Shown in pieces: positions 1-8,383 of a stretch of 64,000 bases of DNA. The notes below the pieces were generated by a model that was given only the letters and a program-made list of their open reading frames with translations, did no database searches and was not told the origin of the DNA. A program made the position numbers and the translations under genes. Every line of letters begins with the position of its first letter. Position 1 is the first letter of the stretch. The stretch lies in assembly GCF_902499075.1 (NCBI RefSeq), contig NZ_CABVPP010000022.1, positions 30,594 to 94,593 of the forward strand, written 5' to 3'. The DNA is from Burkholderia pseudomultivorans. GTDB taxonomy: Bacteria; Pseudomonadota; Gammaproteobacteria; Burkholderiales; Burkholderiaceae.

Positions 1-999
1 CACGGCCATGGCCACCACCATCACGCGCCGCACGGCGCATCGCCGCCGCCCGGTGCGCTTCGCCTGCGCATCGCCGTCGCGCTGCTGTGCGTGCTGGTCG
101 CGCTCGCGGTCGCGAGCTTCGTGCAGGTGCGCGCCGGCGAGGCATCGGTGATCACGCGCTTCGGGCGCCCCGTGCGCGTGCTGCTCGAACCGGGGCTGGC
201 GTGGCGCCTGCCCGCGCCGATCGATGCGGTCACGCCCGTCGACCTGCGCCTGCATACGACGTCGAGCGGCCTGCAGGACGTCGGCACCCGCGACGGACTG
301 CGCATCATCGTCGAGGCCTATGTCGCATGGCGCGTGCCGGCCGATGCGCGCGACATCGGGCGTTTCATGCGCGCAGTCGGCAACGAACCGGACGAAGCGG
401 CGCGCCAGATCCGCTCGCTGGTCGGCTCCGCGCTGCAGACGACGTCGGCCGGATACGACCTCGCGTCGCTCGTGAACACCGATCCGGCGCAGGTGAAGAT
501 CGGCGAATTCGAAGACACGCTGCGCCGGCAGATCGACGCGCAGCTCTATGCGGCCTATGGCGTGCGCGTTGCGCAGGTCGGGCTCGAGCGGCTCACGCTG
601 CCGGCCGTCACGCTTGCCGCGACCGTCGACCGGATGAGCGCGGAACGCGAGACCGTGGCCGCGCAGCGCACCGCGGACGGCAATCGCGAGGCCGCGCAGA
701 TCCGCTCCGACGCCGAGCGCGACGCCCGCATCGCGCTTGCCGATGCGAACGTGAAAGCGGCCGACATCGAGGCACAATCGCGCAAGGATGCGGCCGACAT
801 CTATGGCAAGAGTTATGCGGGCAACCCGCATCTGTACACGATGCTGCGTTCGCTCGACACGCTGAACGCGGTAGTCGGCAGCAATACGAACCTGATCCTG
901 CGCACCGATGCCGCGCCGTTCCGCGTGCTCGTGCAGGGGCCGGCCGACGCGTCTGGCCCGGCCGGGCCGGCATCGAAAGTGCACAAGGCCGCACGATGA
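1..999 (+). CDS. HflC-like SPFH/prohibitin membrane protein (5' end outside window)
   Basis: The frame is open to the first base, so the gene starts upstream; an internal GTG at 91 is unlikely because it would cut the membrane segment. The visible N-terminus is His-rich (HGHGHHHHAPHG, codons 1-12), followed by one hydrophobic segment (about codons 23-40), an SPFH domain, and an Ala/Glu/Arg-rich coiled coil (about codons 205-265) ending in the YGKSYAGNPHLYTMLRSL region typical of HflC. HflC/HflK proteins form membrane scaffolds that in E. coli bind FtsH. The stop overlaps the next start (ATGA), so the pair is translationally coupled. This is a second HflKC-type pair, not the usual hflX-hflK-hflC locus, and it is linked to a metal pump. 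The His-rich stretch suggests metal binding, which is inference. Confidence 0.85.
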   Translation, partial: HGHGHHHHAPHGASPPPGALRLRIAVALLCVLVALAVASFVQVRAGEASVITRFGRPVRVLLEPGLAWRLPAPIDAVTPVDLRLHTTSSGLQDVGTRDGLRIIVEAYVAWRVPADARDIGRFMRAVGNEPDEAARQIRSLVGSALQTTSAGYDLASLVNTDPAQVKIGEFEDTLRRQIDAQLYAAYGVRVAQVGLERLTLPAVTLAATVDRMSAERETVAAQRTADGNREAAQIRSDAERDARIALADANVKAADIEAQSRKDAADIYGKSYAGNPHLYTMLRSLDTLNAVVGSNTNLILRTDAAPFRVLVQGPADASGPAGPASKVHKAAR

Positions 1000-2039
1000 A
1001 CGCCCCGTCCGCACCGCCGCTCGGGCCCGGTGCGCAGGCTGTGCGCCTGTCGTTCTGGTTCGTCGCAGCGCTCGCAGTGCTCGCCGCCTGTGCATGGGCC
1101 GGCTCGAACATCCGGCGGATTCCGGCGGACAGCCGTGCGGTCGTGATGCGCTTCGGCGCGTTCGTGCGCACGCAGGACGCCGGGCTCGTGATCGCGTGGC
1201 CGCAGCCGTTCGAGTCGGTGCTGCTCGTGCCGGGCGCGGCGCGCGTGCTCGAGCAGAAAATCCGGTCGCTCGACCGCGATCCGCGGGCGCTCGTACCGCC
1301 CGCGTCGAGCCTCGCGCGGCTGCCCGACGCGCTCGCCGGCTCCGGCTACGTGCTGACCGGCGACGGCGGCGCCGTTGCGTTGAACGCGGTGCTCTACTAC
1401 CGCGTCAGCGATCCGTACGCGTATGTGCTGCAGCGGGACCGCCTCGACGCCGCGCTCGAGCGAATCGTGTCCGCGTCGGCCGTCGAGGTCGCGGCAACGC
1501 GCGATCTCGACGCGATCCTGGTCGCGCGCCCCGAACAGCTGGCCGCCGACCGGCAGATGGCCGCGCGTCGCGAACGGCTGCGCGGCGATCTCGCCGACGC
1601 GATCGCGCGGCACCTGCGCGCGCTCGACGCGGCGCACACGGGGCTCGGCATCGAAGTCGCACGCGTCGACGTGCAGCCCGCGTTTCCCGGTGCGGCGGCC
1701 GACGCGTTCAACTCGGTACTGACGTCGCTGCAGCTCGCCGAGCGCACCATCGCCGAAGCGCGCACCGCGGCCGAACAGCGGCGGCAGGATGCGCAGCAGG
1801 ACGCCGACCGGATCGTCCAGGACGCGCGGGCACGCGCGGCCGAACGCGTCGCGGCGGCGCAGACCAGCACGCTGGAAATCCGCCAGTTCGAAGCGACGCT
1901 GCGCGATAACGCCGATCCGGGCCTACCGGCCCGGCTCTATCGCGATCGCATGCAACGCATCCTGTCGAAGGCCGGCCGCGTGACGACGATCGATCCGCGC
2001 GATACCTCGAACCTGATCCTGCCCGGGAACGCCCATTGA
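996..2039 (+). CDS. HflK-like SPFH/prohibitin membrane protein
   Basis: 347 residues. The ATG at 996 overlaps the stop of the preceding SPFH gene (ATGA), which fixes the start. One transmembrane segment lies near residues 17-38, followed by a signature-like RAVVMRFGAFVRT stretch, an SPFH domain to about residue 245, and a Glu/Arg/Ala-rich coiled coil (about 245-305). The final DTSNLILPG resembles the HflK/HflC C-terminus. It presumably forms a hetero-oligomer with the partner just upstream. The region around residues 80-115 (after DRDPRALVPPASS) is longer than in canonical HflK. Its stop overlaps the TTG start of the P-type ATPase, so all three proteins should be made in fixed ratio. Function beyond membrane scaffolding is not known from sequence. 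Confidence 0.85.
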   Translation: MNAPSAPPLGPGAQAVRLSFWFVAALAVLAACAWAGSNIRRIPADSRAVVMRFGAFVRTQDAGLVIAWPQPFESVLLVPGAARVLEQKIRSLDRDPRALVPPASSLARLPDALAGSGYVLTGDGGAVALNAVLYYRVSDPYAYVLQRDRLDAALERIVSASAVEVAATRDLDAILVARPEQLAADRQMAARRERLRGDLADAIARHLRALDAAHTGLGIEVARVDVQPAFPGAAADAFNSVLTSLQLAERTIAEARTAAEQRRQDAQQDADRIVQDARARAAERVAAAQTSTLEIRQFEATLRDNADPGLPARLYRDRMQRILSKAGRVTTIDPRDTSNLILPGNAH

Positions 2040-4000
2040 ATCCGCTCGCCGAACCGGCCACGAGGCCGGACACCACGACCGCTCCCGCCAGCGCGGCTGC
2101 GGCCGCCGCGACGATCTACGCGCTGTCCACCGACGAGCGGCGCACGATCACGCGGCAGATCGCGCTGGCGCTGCTCGCGGGCGGCCTGCTGGTGCTGTCT
2201 TTCGCGTGGCGCACGCTGTCGGCCGGCGGCGAAACGCTCGCGCAAATGCTCGCTGCGCTCGCATCGCTGATCGTCGCGGGGCCCGTCTTTGCGAGCGCGT
2301 GGCACAGCCTGCGCGCACCGAGCCTGCATGGCGTGACCGACCGCCTGATCGCACTCGCGATGCTGGCCGCGTGGGCGATCGGCGACATGACCACGGCCGC
2401 GCTGCTGCCGATCGTGATGACGTTCGGACACGCGCTCGAAGAGCGCAGCGTGCTCGGCTCGCAGGAAGCGATCCGTGCGCTCGGCCGGCTGACGGCCGGC
2501 CGCGTACGCCGCATCGGCACGGACGGCAGCATCGCCGAAGTCGCTTACGACGCGCTCCGCGCCGGCGACCGGATCGAAGTGGTGGCCGGTGCGCGCATTC
2601 CGGTCGACGGCATCGTGTATGCCGGCGCGTCGAGCGTCGACAACGGCCCGATCACCGGCGAGTCCGTGCCGCTCGACGTCGACGAAGGCAGTGCCGTCTA
2701 CGGCGGTGCGCTGAACCTCGACGGCGTGCTGCGCATCGAGGTCACGCATACCGGCGAGGATTCGACGCTCGGCAAGATCATCGCGCTGATGCAGCACGCG
2801 GAACAGGCGAAGCCGCCCGTCACGCAGGTGCTCGAGCGGCACATGGGCGCCTATCTCGCGCTGGTGCTGCTGATCGCGGCGATCGTCTGGTTCACGTCCG
2901 CGAACGCGTCGGCGATGCTCGCGGTCATCGTGGCCGCATGCCCGTGTGCGCTGGTGCTCGCGGCACCGTCTACGGCGATCGCCGGCATCGCGGTCGGCGC
3001 GCGGCACGGCATCCTGTTTCGCAATGCCGCGTTCCTCGACAAGATCGCCGAGGTCGACTCGCTCGTGATCGACAAGACGGGCACGCTCACGCGCGGTGAA
3101 TTGCAGATCCGGCAGGTGTGGCTGCAGCCCGGCGTCGACGGTGCACGGGCACGCGTGCTGGCCGCGCGGCTCGGCGAGAGCAGCGCGCACCCGGCGAGCC
3201 GTGCGCTCGTGCGCGATGCCATCGCGTCCGGTCTTGCAGGCGCCGCCATCGAGCCGTTCGAACGGACCCGTGAATTACGCGGGCTCGGCGTCGTCGCCGA
3301 GACGCCGGACGGCACCGCGGTACTGGGCCGGCCGGCACTGCTCGCCGAGCATGCCGATGCATTGCCGCCGCCTCCCGACGATTTCGACGGGCCGCTGGTC
3401 GGCCTCGTGCTCGACGGCCGGCTGCTCGCGTGGTTCGGCTTCGCCGATACGCTGCGGCCCGACGCACACGATGCGCTCGTCGAGTTGCGTGCACTGGGCG
3501 TCGCGCGACAGACGCTGCTGACGGGCGACCTCGAGCGCGTCGCGCGCAAGGTCGCGGCCGAGACCGGCATCGACACGGTGATCGCGCAGGCCTTGCCGCA
3601 CGACAAGCTCGACTACGTGATGCGCGAGATCGGCGCCGGCCTGCATCCGCTCGTCGTCGGCGACGGGCTGAACGACTTGCTGGCGATCAAGGCCGGCTCG
3701 ACCAGCATCGCGATGGGCGAGCATGGCGTCGATATCGCGGTCGCGTCGGCCGACGTCGTGCTGCTGGGCGACGAACTGCGGCGCATTCCGACCTGCATCC
3801 GGCTCGGCCGGCGCTGCCGACGCACGGCGACGATCAATGCGGCGATCGGGCTCGCGTGGACGCTCGCCGTGATCGCGCTGGCCGCGACCGGCGTGCTCGG
3901 CGCGGTGTGGGCCGCGATCCTGCACAACGTCGGCACGTTCGTCGTGATTGCGAACGCCGGCCGGCTGCTGAGGATCGACGAGGTGGGTCGCGGGGGGTGA
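2036..4000 (+). CDS. P1B-type heavy-metal-transporting ATPase
   Basis: 654 residues. The TTG start at 2036 overlaps the preceding stop (TTGA); no better ATG exists near the N-terminus. Diagnostic P-type motifs are visible: actuator TGES (residues 207-210), membrane metal site CPC (302-304), phosphorylated Asp346 in DKTGT, the P1B-specific HP pair (385-386) and the hinge GDGLND (542-547). There is no N-terminal CXXC/HMA metal-binding domain. The last membrane helix carries HNVGT (from residue 630) rather than the DxG of Zn/Cd pumps or the MxxSS of Cu pumps, so the substrate cannot be assigned. Coupling to two SPFH proteins, one His-rich, suggests a membrane-domain-associated metal exporter. 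Alternatives: Zn/Co/Cd efflux or metal loading of an envelope protein. Confidence 0.92.
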   Translation: MNPLAEPATRPDTTTAPASAAAAAATIYALSTDERRTITRQIALALLAGGLLVLSFAWRTLSAGGETLAQMLAALASLIVAGPVFASAWHSLRAPSLHGVTDRLIALAMLAAWAIGDMTTAALLPIVMTFGHALEERSVLGSQEAIRALGRLTAGRVRRIGTDGSIAEVAYDALRAGDRIEVVAGARIPVDGIVYAGASSVDNGPITGESVPLDVDEGSAVYGGALNLDGVLRIEVTHTGEDSTLGKIIALMQHAEQAKPPVTQVLERHMGAYLALVLLIAAIVWFTSANASAMLAVIVAACPCALVLAAPSTAIAGIAVGARHGILFRNAAFLDKIAEVDSLVIDKTGTLTRGELQIRQVWLQPGVDGARARVLAARLGESSAHPASRALVRDAIASGLAGAAIEPFERTRELRGLGVVAETPDGTAVLGRPALLAEHADALPPPPDDFDGPLVGLVLDGRLLAWFGFADTLRPDAHDALVELRALGVARQTLLTGDLERVARKVAAETGIDTVIAQALPHDKLDYVMREIGAGLHPLVVGDGLNDLLAIKAGSTSIAMGEHGVDIAVASADVVLLGDELRRIPTCIRLGRRCRRTATINAAIGLAWTLAVIALAATGVLGAVWAAILHNVGTFVVIANAGRLLRIDEVGRGG

Positions 4001-4144
4001 GTGGAGAAGCTGGAGAGTTCGCGGGTGTAGATGGACGCTGACGTGCGACAAACAGCTGAGATCTTGTATCCGAGAACTTCGAAACTTCACACCACCGGAT
4101 CCGATCGACGTCACTGGTCAGCAAAAAGCTAGGTAGTCAACGGA

Positions 4145-4369
4145 ATGCGAGCAACGCTTCCCGCCTGTCGGCAACAACGCAGCAGCACCTACGTCGCCTT
4201 CTTCGTCGGCTTCTACCGAGGATCGAAACGCGTGCCGACCGAAGATAATGCGTGCACGCAAAAATGGCAGAAGAATTTCGTAGCCGAGAACGGTCCCGAT
4301 GCGATCATCCGGTCCGACATGGCATGGGAATGGGTTGACAGCTGCCGGGCCGGGAAGCAACCATCGTAG
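4145..4369 (+). CDS. small hypothetical protein, 74 aa
   Basis: Short ORF with an in-frame stop (TAG at 4130) just upstream, so the ATG at 4145 is the first possible start. It ends only 11 bases before a strong intrinsic terminator on the same strand, which is the best evidence that it is expressed. The protein has a short hydrophobic patch (YVAFFVGFY), two Cys and a Trp-rich C-terminal half; no family was recognised. No clear Shine-Dalgarno is visible. It could be the remnant of a longer secreted protein or an orphan immunity-type gene. Confidence 0.4.
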   Translation: MRATLPACRQQRSSTYVAFFVGFYRGSKRVPTEDNACTQKWQKNFVAENGPDAIIRSDMAWEWVDSCRAGKQPS

Positions 4370-4380
4370 ACCTTGATTTC

Positions 4381-4427
4381 GATGGATCTGCTGGATGTCA
4401 CCCGCAGATCCATCGCCTCTTTTTTAC
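4381..4427 (+). terminator. Rho-independent terminator
   Basis: Perfect 11-bp stem GATGGATCTGC / GCAGATCCATC with a 12-nt loop, followed by a T-rich tract (CTCTTTTTTA). It sits directly behind the 74-aa ORF. No strong poly-T follows in the opposite direction, so it acts mainly on the + strand. Confidence 0.85.
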
Positions 4428-4577
4428 TTTTCACGTGCAATCGCAACGTAAACACACCGCTTTTCGGTTCAAAGAAATTGAAAAAATGCAGTAAACACTA
4501 TCATCGACTAGTCCGGGCCTGTTAGGAGTAGCGTGTTCGCGCACGCCTGCGCAAGCCGGCCGCATGCGGTAGGACGA

Positions 4578-5540
4578 TCAGCCGGCTTCGGTATTCTCAA
4601 AAAAGTAGCCTGGCACGTCGGGGCCCCAGAGGTACAGCGAGTCCTCTGGCGGGTGATCGCCCGCCGGCCAATCGACGCCCGCGCCAACATAGTCGATGTC
4701 GGCTGAATACTCCCAGAACGAGCCCCACGGGTCGCGCACGTACTGGAAGTAATTCGAGCCCAGCACGTGCCGCCCGACACCCCAGCCTTCCACGTAACCA
4801 GCCCTCTGCATCTGCATCTTGCCGAGCCCGACGTCGTCGACGGCCGGCACGTCCCATGCGCTGTGATGCCAGCCTTTCGCGGTGCCCTGCGCGAACGCGA
4901 TCAGATGATGGTCGCTGCCGTGGCGTGCATGCAGGAACGCGACGATGCCCGCGGCGCCGTCCGACAGGCGCAGGCCGAGCGCCGCTTCATAGAACGCGAT
5001 CGCGCGACCGATGTCCGGCGTGAACATCAGTACGTGCGACAGCCGCGCCGGATGCACGATCGGGGCGTCGCCGCGAAACAGTGCGCCGCGCTGCGGGCGG
5101 ATGCCGCCCGTGCGCGGCGGCGCCGGTTTGCATCCGGGTGTCGTCTTCGCGCCGGTGCTCAGGTGCAACAGGTTGCCGTCCAAATCCTCGAACCAGAAGC
5201 CGTCGACCGGCGCATGCCCTTGCGGTGCAGCAGCCGCGCGCCCGCCCGCGCCGAGAATCTGAGCGCGCAGCGGCGCGAAATCGTCGGCGAAGCAATTCAG
5301 CGACAGGTACGCCAGCCGCTTGCGCGGGCCCTCGCGCAGCGTCGCCCATATATGGCCGCCAGGTTCGGTGCGCAGCCGCAGTTCGTGTCCGGCCTCCTCG
5401 ATATCGAAGCCGAACGCCGTCAAGAAGCGACGGGCGTCCGCGAGCCCCGGCACGTCGAGTGCGAAATGGTCGATGCTGTGGATTCCGACCGGGGCCCGCT
5501 TGAGGTTTGCACCGGTCGTTGTGGTCGTCGCAGTCGTCAT
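4578..5540 (-). CDS. VOC-superfamily extradiol (type I) ring-cleavage dioxygenase
   Basis: 320 residues with two tandem vicinal-oxygen-chelate modules (about 18-130 and 165-285), as in catechol 2,3-dioxygenases. The C-terminal module keeps the expected Fe(II) ligands: His169 (LSHVLMF), His225/226 (GWHHSAWDV) and Glu277 (SFWEYS), plus a second-shell GVGRHVLGSNYFQYVRDPWG region typical of the family. It would cleave a catechol-type product next to the hydroxyls. It lies 11 bp downstream of a flavin hydroxylase that could make such a catechol, and the FAH-family hydrolase of the same strand could process the product. The exact substrate is unknown. ATG at 5540 follows a usable GGAGAC site. Confidence 0.85.
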   Translation of the reverse strand: MTTATTTTTGANLKRAPVGIHSIDHFALDVPGLADARRFLTAFGFDIEEAGHELRLRTEPGGHIWATLREGPRKRLAYLSLNCFADDFAPLRAQILGAGGRAAAAPQGHAPVDGFWFEDLDGNLLHLSTGAKTTPGCKPAPPRTGGIRPQRGALFRGDAPIVHPARLSHVLMFTPDIGRAIAFYEAALGLRLSDGAAGIVAFLHARHGSDHHLIAFAQGTAKGWHHSAWDVPAVDDVGLGKMQMQRAGYVEGWGVGRHVLGSNYFQYVRDPWGSFWEYSADIDYVGAGVDWPAGDHPPEDSLYLWGPDVPGYFFENTEAG

Positions 5541-5551
5541 GCCGGTCTCCG

Positions 5552-7336
5552 TTACGCTTCGGCCAGCACAGCCGTGTCAACCTTCGCGTGCGTCGCGCGG
5601 CCAAGAATCCGCGATAGCACGCGACGCAGCGCGCCAGCCGGATCGTCGGCCAGTGCTTCCGAACGCCATGCGACGAAGCGGTCGGGCCGCACCAGCACGC
5701 AGCCGTGATCCTCGATCTCGCGCTGCCGCGCCCAATCGCCATAGATGTCGAACGTCGGCGTGCCGTGCGCGATCGATACCGCGCGGATCTCGATCCCGAA
5801 TTCGTCGCCGACGCGCTTCGCCGCGTCGAGCCATGCGTGGCCGCCAGCGCCCGTGAGCACCGTGAACGCGCCGCGGCCGACGAGGTCGAGCGTCGACACC
5901 TGCTCACCGTCGTGCTGGATCCACGCATGCGGAATCGTCGCGCCCGGTGTTGTCGTCGGATGATAGTAAAGCTCGGGGTCGCGCAACGGAACCGGGAATG
6001 TCGCACCGTCGCGCACGATCGCCGCTGACGTATAGTGCTGCCCGAGCTCGACGCCGTGGCAGTTGAACTGGTAGTTCTGCAGCTCGACCGCGTCGGCGAG
6101 CGCTTTGCGGCGCTTGCGGCCGGTCTCGTCCTCCGCGAACAGCCCGTCGAGTGAGGCCCAGCCCTGTTCCGCGCTTTGCCCTTCCGTGAAGCCGAGCGCT
6201 TTCGCGATCGGTAGCATCTCGCCAACCGATTTGAACGCACGATTCACGACCGTCTCGGCGACCGGCTGACGTTCGTCCGAATAGGTCTGCAACAGCGCGG
6301 GCGATGCCTTGCCCTGCACGATCAACGCAAGCTTCCATGCGAGATTGAACGCATCCTGGACTGACGTATTCGAGCCGAGGCCGTTTGCCGGCGGATGGCG
6401 GTGCGCGGCGTCGCCGGCAATCGCAATGCGGCCTTTCACCATCGTGCGGGCGACCATCCGGTTGATCGTCCATTTCGACACGGCCTTCACGCGGATCGGG
6501 ATGTCGGGGTCGCCGATCGTCGCGCGGGCCCTTGCGATCACCGCGTCGTGGCTCAGGTCAGGCTCGCCGTCCTTCGGGTTGTACATGAACAGCAGCACCC
6601 ATTCGTTCCAAGGCCGCACGCAAATGTACGTGCCGCTGCCGACCCAGTAGTCGCTGCCCGGCTGGCTCATCCAGTACAGCACGCCCGGGCGGTGCGCGGT
6701 GTATTTCTCGAGGTCGACCTCGAGCCAGCAGTTCACCGCGCAGCCGAGCCCCATTTCGCCGTCGAGCTCGAAGCCGAGCTGCTTGACCACGAGGCTTTGC
6801 GCGCCGTCCGCGCCGACCGCGTAATCGGCGATCACCTCGATTTCCTCGCGCGTCACGACGTCGACGAGCTGCGCGATCACCGCGTCGTCGGTCTGGCGAA
6901 TCGACACGAGTTCGGTGTTGAACAGGATGCGCGCACCGTACTCGCGCGCCGCGCCGAGGATCACCGGCTCAAGCAGATGTTGCGGCGCATTGCACATCTG
7001 CGACGGGCTGGCCGCCTCGTAGTCGGCCTTACGCCGCGTACCGGTCCCCCAAGTTTGCAGCCGCGCGATCTCGCGACCCGCGAAGCTGGTCGCCCACACG
7101 TTGTTGGTCATCAGCTCATTCGGCGTCGCGAGTGCGCGCACGCGCTCCTCGATGCCGAGATCGCGGAACACCTCGACGGTGCGCTGGTTCGTGATGTGCG
7201 CACGCGGCGAGTGAGCGGTGCCCGGATAGCGCGTGATTGCCAGCACCTCGACGCCGTACTTCGCAAGCAGCGCCGCAGTTGTCAGCCCAGCCGGCCCTGC
7301 GCCGACCACCAACACCGGAACTCGAATCTGTCTCAT
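5552..7336 (-). CDS. FAD-dependent aromatic monooxygenase (TfdB/MhpA-type phenol hydroxylase)
   Basis: 594 residues, the usual size of class A flavin hydroxylases of the 2,4-dichlorophenol 6-monooxygenase group. An N-terminal Rossmann motif VVGAGPAG (residues 10-17) binds FAD, GADG (175-178) matches the DG motif, and GDAAHRHPP (308-316) is the second FAD contact. A thioredoxin-like C-terminal domain follows from about residue 430. It should add an ortho hydroxyl to a phenolic ring using NAD(P)H and O2, feeding the adjacent extradiol dioxygenase. It is in the same direction as the FAH-family gene upstream (42-bp gap), so probably one operon. TfdB-like, MhpA-like or resorcinol-type activity cannot be told apart by eye. 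Confidence 0.88.
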   Translation of the reverse strand: MRQIRVPVLVVGAGPAGLTTAALLAKYGVEVLAITRYPGTAHSPRAHITNQRTVEVFRDLGIEERVRALATPNELMTNNVWATSFAGREIARLQTWGTGTRRKADYEAASPSQMCNAPQHLLEPVILGAAREYGARILFNTELVSIRQTDDAVIAQLVDVVTREEIEVIADYAVGADGAQSLVVKQLGFELDGEMGLGCAVNCWLEVDLEKYTAHRPGVLYWMSQPGSDYWVGSGTYICVRPWNEWVLLFMYNPKDGEPDLSHDAVIARARATIGDPDIPIRVKAVSKWTINRMVARTMVKGRIAIAGDAAHRHPPANGLGSNTSVQDAFNLAWKLALIVQGKASPALLQTYSDERQPVAETVVNRAFKSVGEMLPIAKALGFTEGQSAEQGWASLDGLFAEDETGRKRRKALADAVELQNYQFNCHGVELGQHYTSAAIVRDGATFPVPLRDPELYYHPTTTPGATIPHAWIQHDGEQVSTLDLVGRGAFTVLTGAGGHAWLDAAKRVGDEFGIEIRAVSIAHGTPTFDIYGDWARQREIEDHGCVLVRPDRFVAWRSEALADDPAGALRRVLSRILGRATHAKVDTAVLAEA

Positions 7337-7378
7337 GTCTTCCTCAGCCTCTTGATGGATGCGTTCAACAGCCGGCGT

Positions 7379-8230
7379 TCATTGCGCCGCGTCTTCGTCG
7401 CGCACGGGATTGCACAGGATGCCGAGCCCTTCGATCTCGACCTCGCATACGTCGCCGTCGCGCATGATCAGCTTCGGGTCGCGCGCCCAACCGATGCCGG
7501 CCGGCGTGCCGCTGACGATCACGTCGCCCGCTTCCAGCGTGATCGCCTCGCTGACGATCGAGATCAGCGTCGCGACGTCGAACAGCATGTCGCTCGTGTT
7601 CGCCGACTGCACGATCTTGCCGTTCAGCCGCGTTTCCAGCCGCAGGCCGGCGCCGCCCGCCGGCAGCTCGTCGGCGGTCACGAGCGCCGGGCCGAACGCG
7701 CCGGTGCCGTCGAAGTTCTTGCCGACCGTCCATTGCGGCGCCTTGAACTGGTACTCGCGCACCGAACCGTCGTTGAACACCGAGTAGCCGGCCACGCAAT
7801 CGAGCGCGCGTGCCTTCGGCACGTGACGGCCGCCGCTTTTCAGCACGACGGCCAGCTCGCCCTCGAAGTCCAGCGAATCGGACACGCGCGGCCGGATCAT
7901 CGGCGCACCGTGGCCGATCAGGCTCGTCGTGAAGCGCGGGAACAGGGTCGGATAGGAAGGCTGTTCGTACGGGCTTTCCTTCGTGTGGTCGGCGTAGTTC
8001 AACCCGACGCAGATGATTTTGCCGGGCCGTGTGAGCGGCGGCAGCCACGTCACCTCGTCGACGTGGAAGGTCGGGCCGGCCGATGCCTGCCGGTCGGGGA
8101 AGCTGGCCAGGTCGATACCGCTCGCGAGCAAATGTTCGAGCGTCGCATCGCCGAGCGACACGATGGTGGAGTCGCGCTGCACACCGAGCATCCGTTTGCG
8201 GCCATCGGGCGAAAAATTCACGTAACGCAT
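7379..8230 (-). CDS. fumarylacetoacetate hydrolase (FAH) family protein
   Basis: 283 residues with an N-terminal accessory domain (1-65) and the FAH core. The motif CVGLNYADH (residues 74-82) and the acidic metal ligands Glu123, Glu125 (DFEGELAVV) and Asp154 (FNDGS) are all present, as is the C-terminal SGTPAGIGWARDP loop. Members hydrolyse or decarboxylate 2-oxo-acid products of ring cleavage, or hydrolyse acylpyruvates. As first gene of the operon with a hydroxylase and an extradiol dioxygenase, it likely acts on their product. A GGAGATGT site precedes the ATG. It diverges from the GntR regulator gene. Confidence 0.88.
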   Translation of the reverse strand: MRYVNFSPDGRKRMLGVQRDSTIVSLGDATLEHLLASGIDLASFPDRQASAGPTFHVDEVTWLPPLTRPGKIICVGLNYADHTKESPYEQPSYPTLFPRFTTSLIGHGAPMIRPRVSDSLDFEGELAVVLKSGGRHVPKARALDCVAGYSVFNDGSVREYQFKAPQWTVGKNFDGTGAFGPALVTADELPAGGAGLRLETRLNGKIVQSANTSDMLFDVATLISIVSEAITLEAGDVIVSGTPAGIGWARDPKLIMRDGDVCEVEIEGLGILCNPVRDEDAAQ

Positions 8231-8383
8231 GACATCTCCAGATCAAGGGGTCGCCGCCGGGCTGGCTGCGATTTAGATACAAATTTAGAAAATATATATA
8301 TTTTCGTCTTTGCATGTTTACCCTAGTATTCGCATATTTCTGTGGGTTATGCATATAATTTGGCCATCTGGAGGAAAACATTC
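8231..8383. promoter_or_regulatory. divergent AT-rich promoter region with a 16-bp palindrome
   Basis: The gap between the FAH gene and the GntR gene is far more AT-rich than its surroundings. It contains a perfect palindrome AAAATATATATATTTT at 8289-8304 and, reading toward gntR, TATAAT at 8354-8359. It probably holds both divergent promoters and the operator of the regulator. Which element is bound is inference. Confidence 0.6.

Noticed and set aside
87-995. Extended frame that would fuse a 300-aa upstream part to the HflK-like protein
   Set aside because: The added part is an Arg/Ala-rich shadow of the HflC-like gene; the overlapping ATGA start at 996 is typical of coupled genes.
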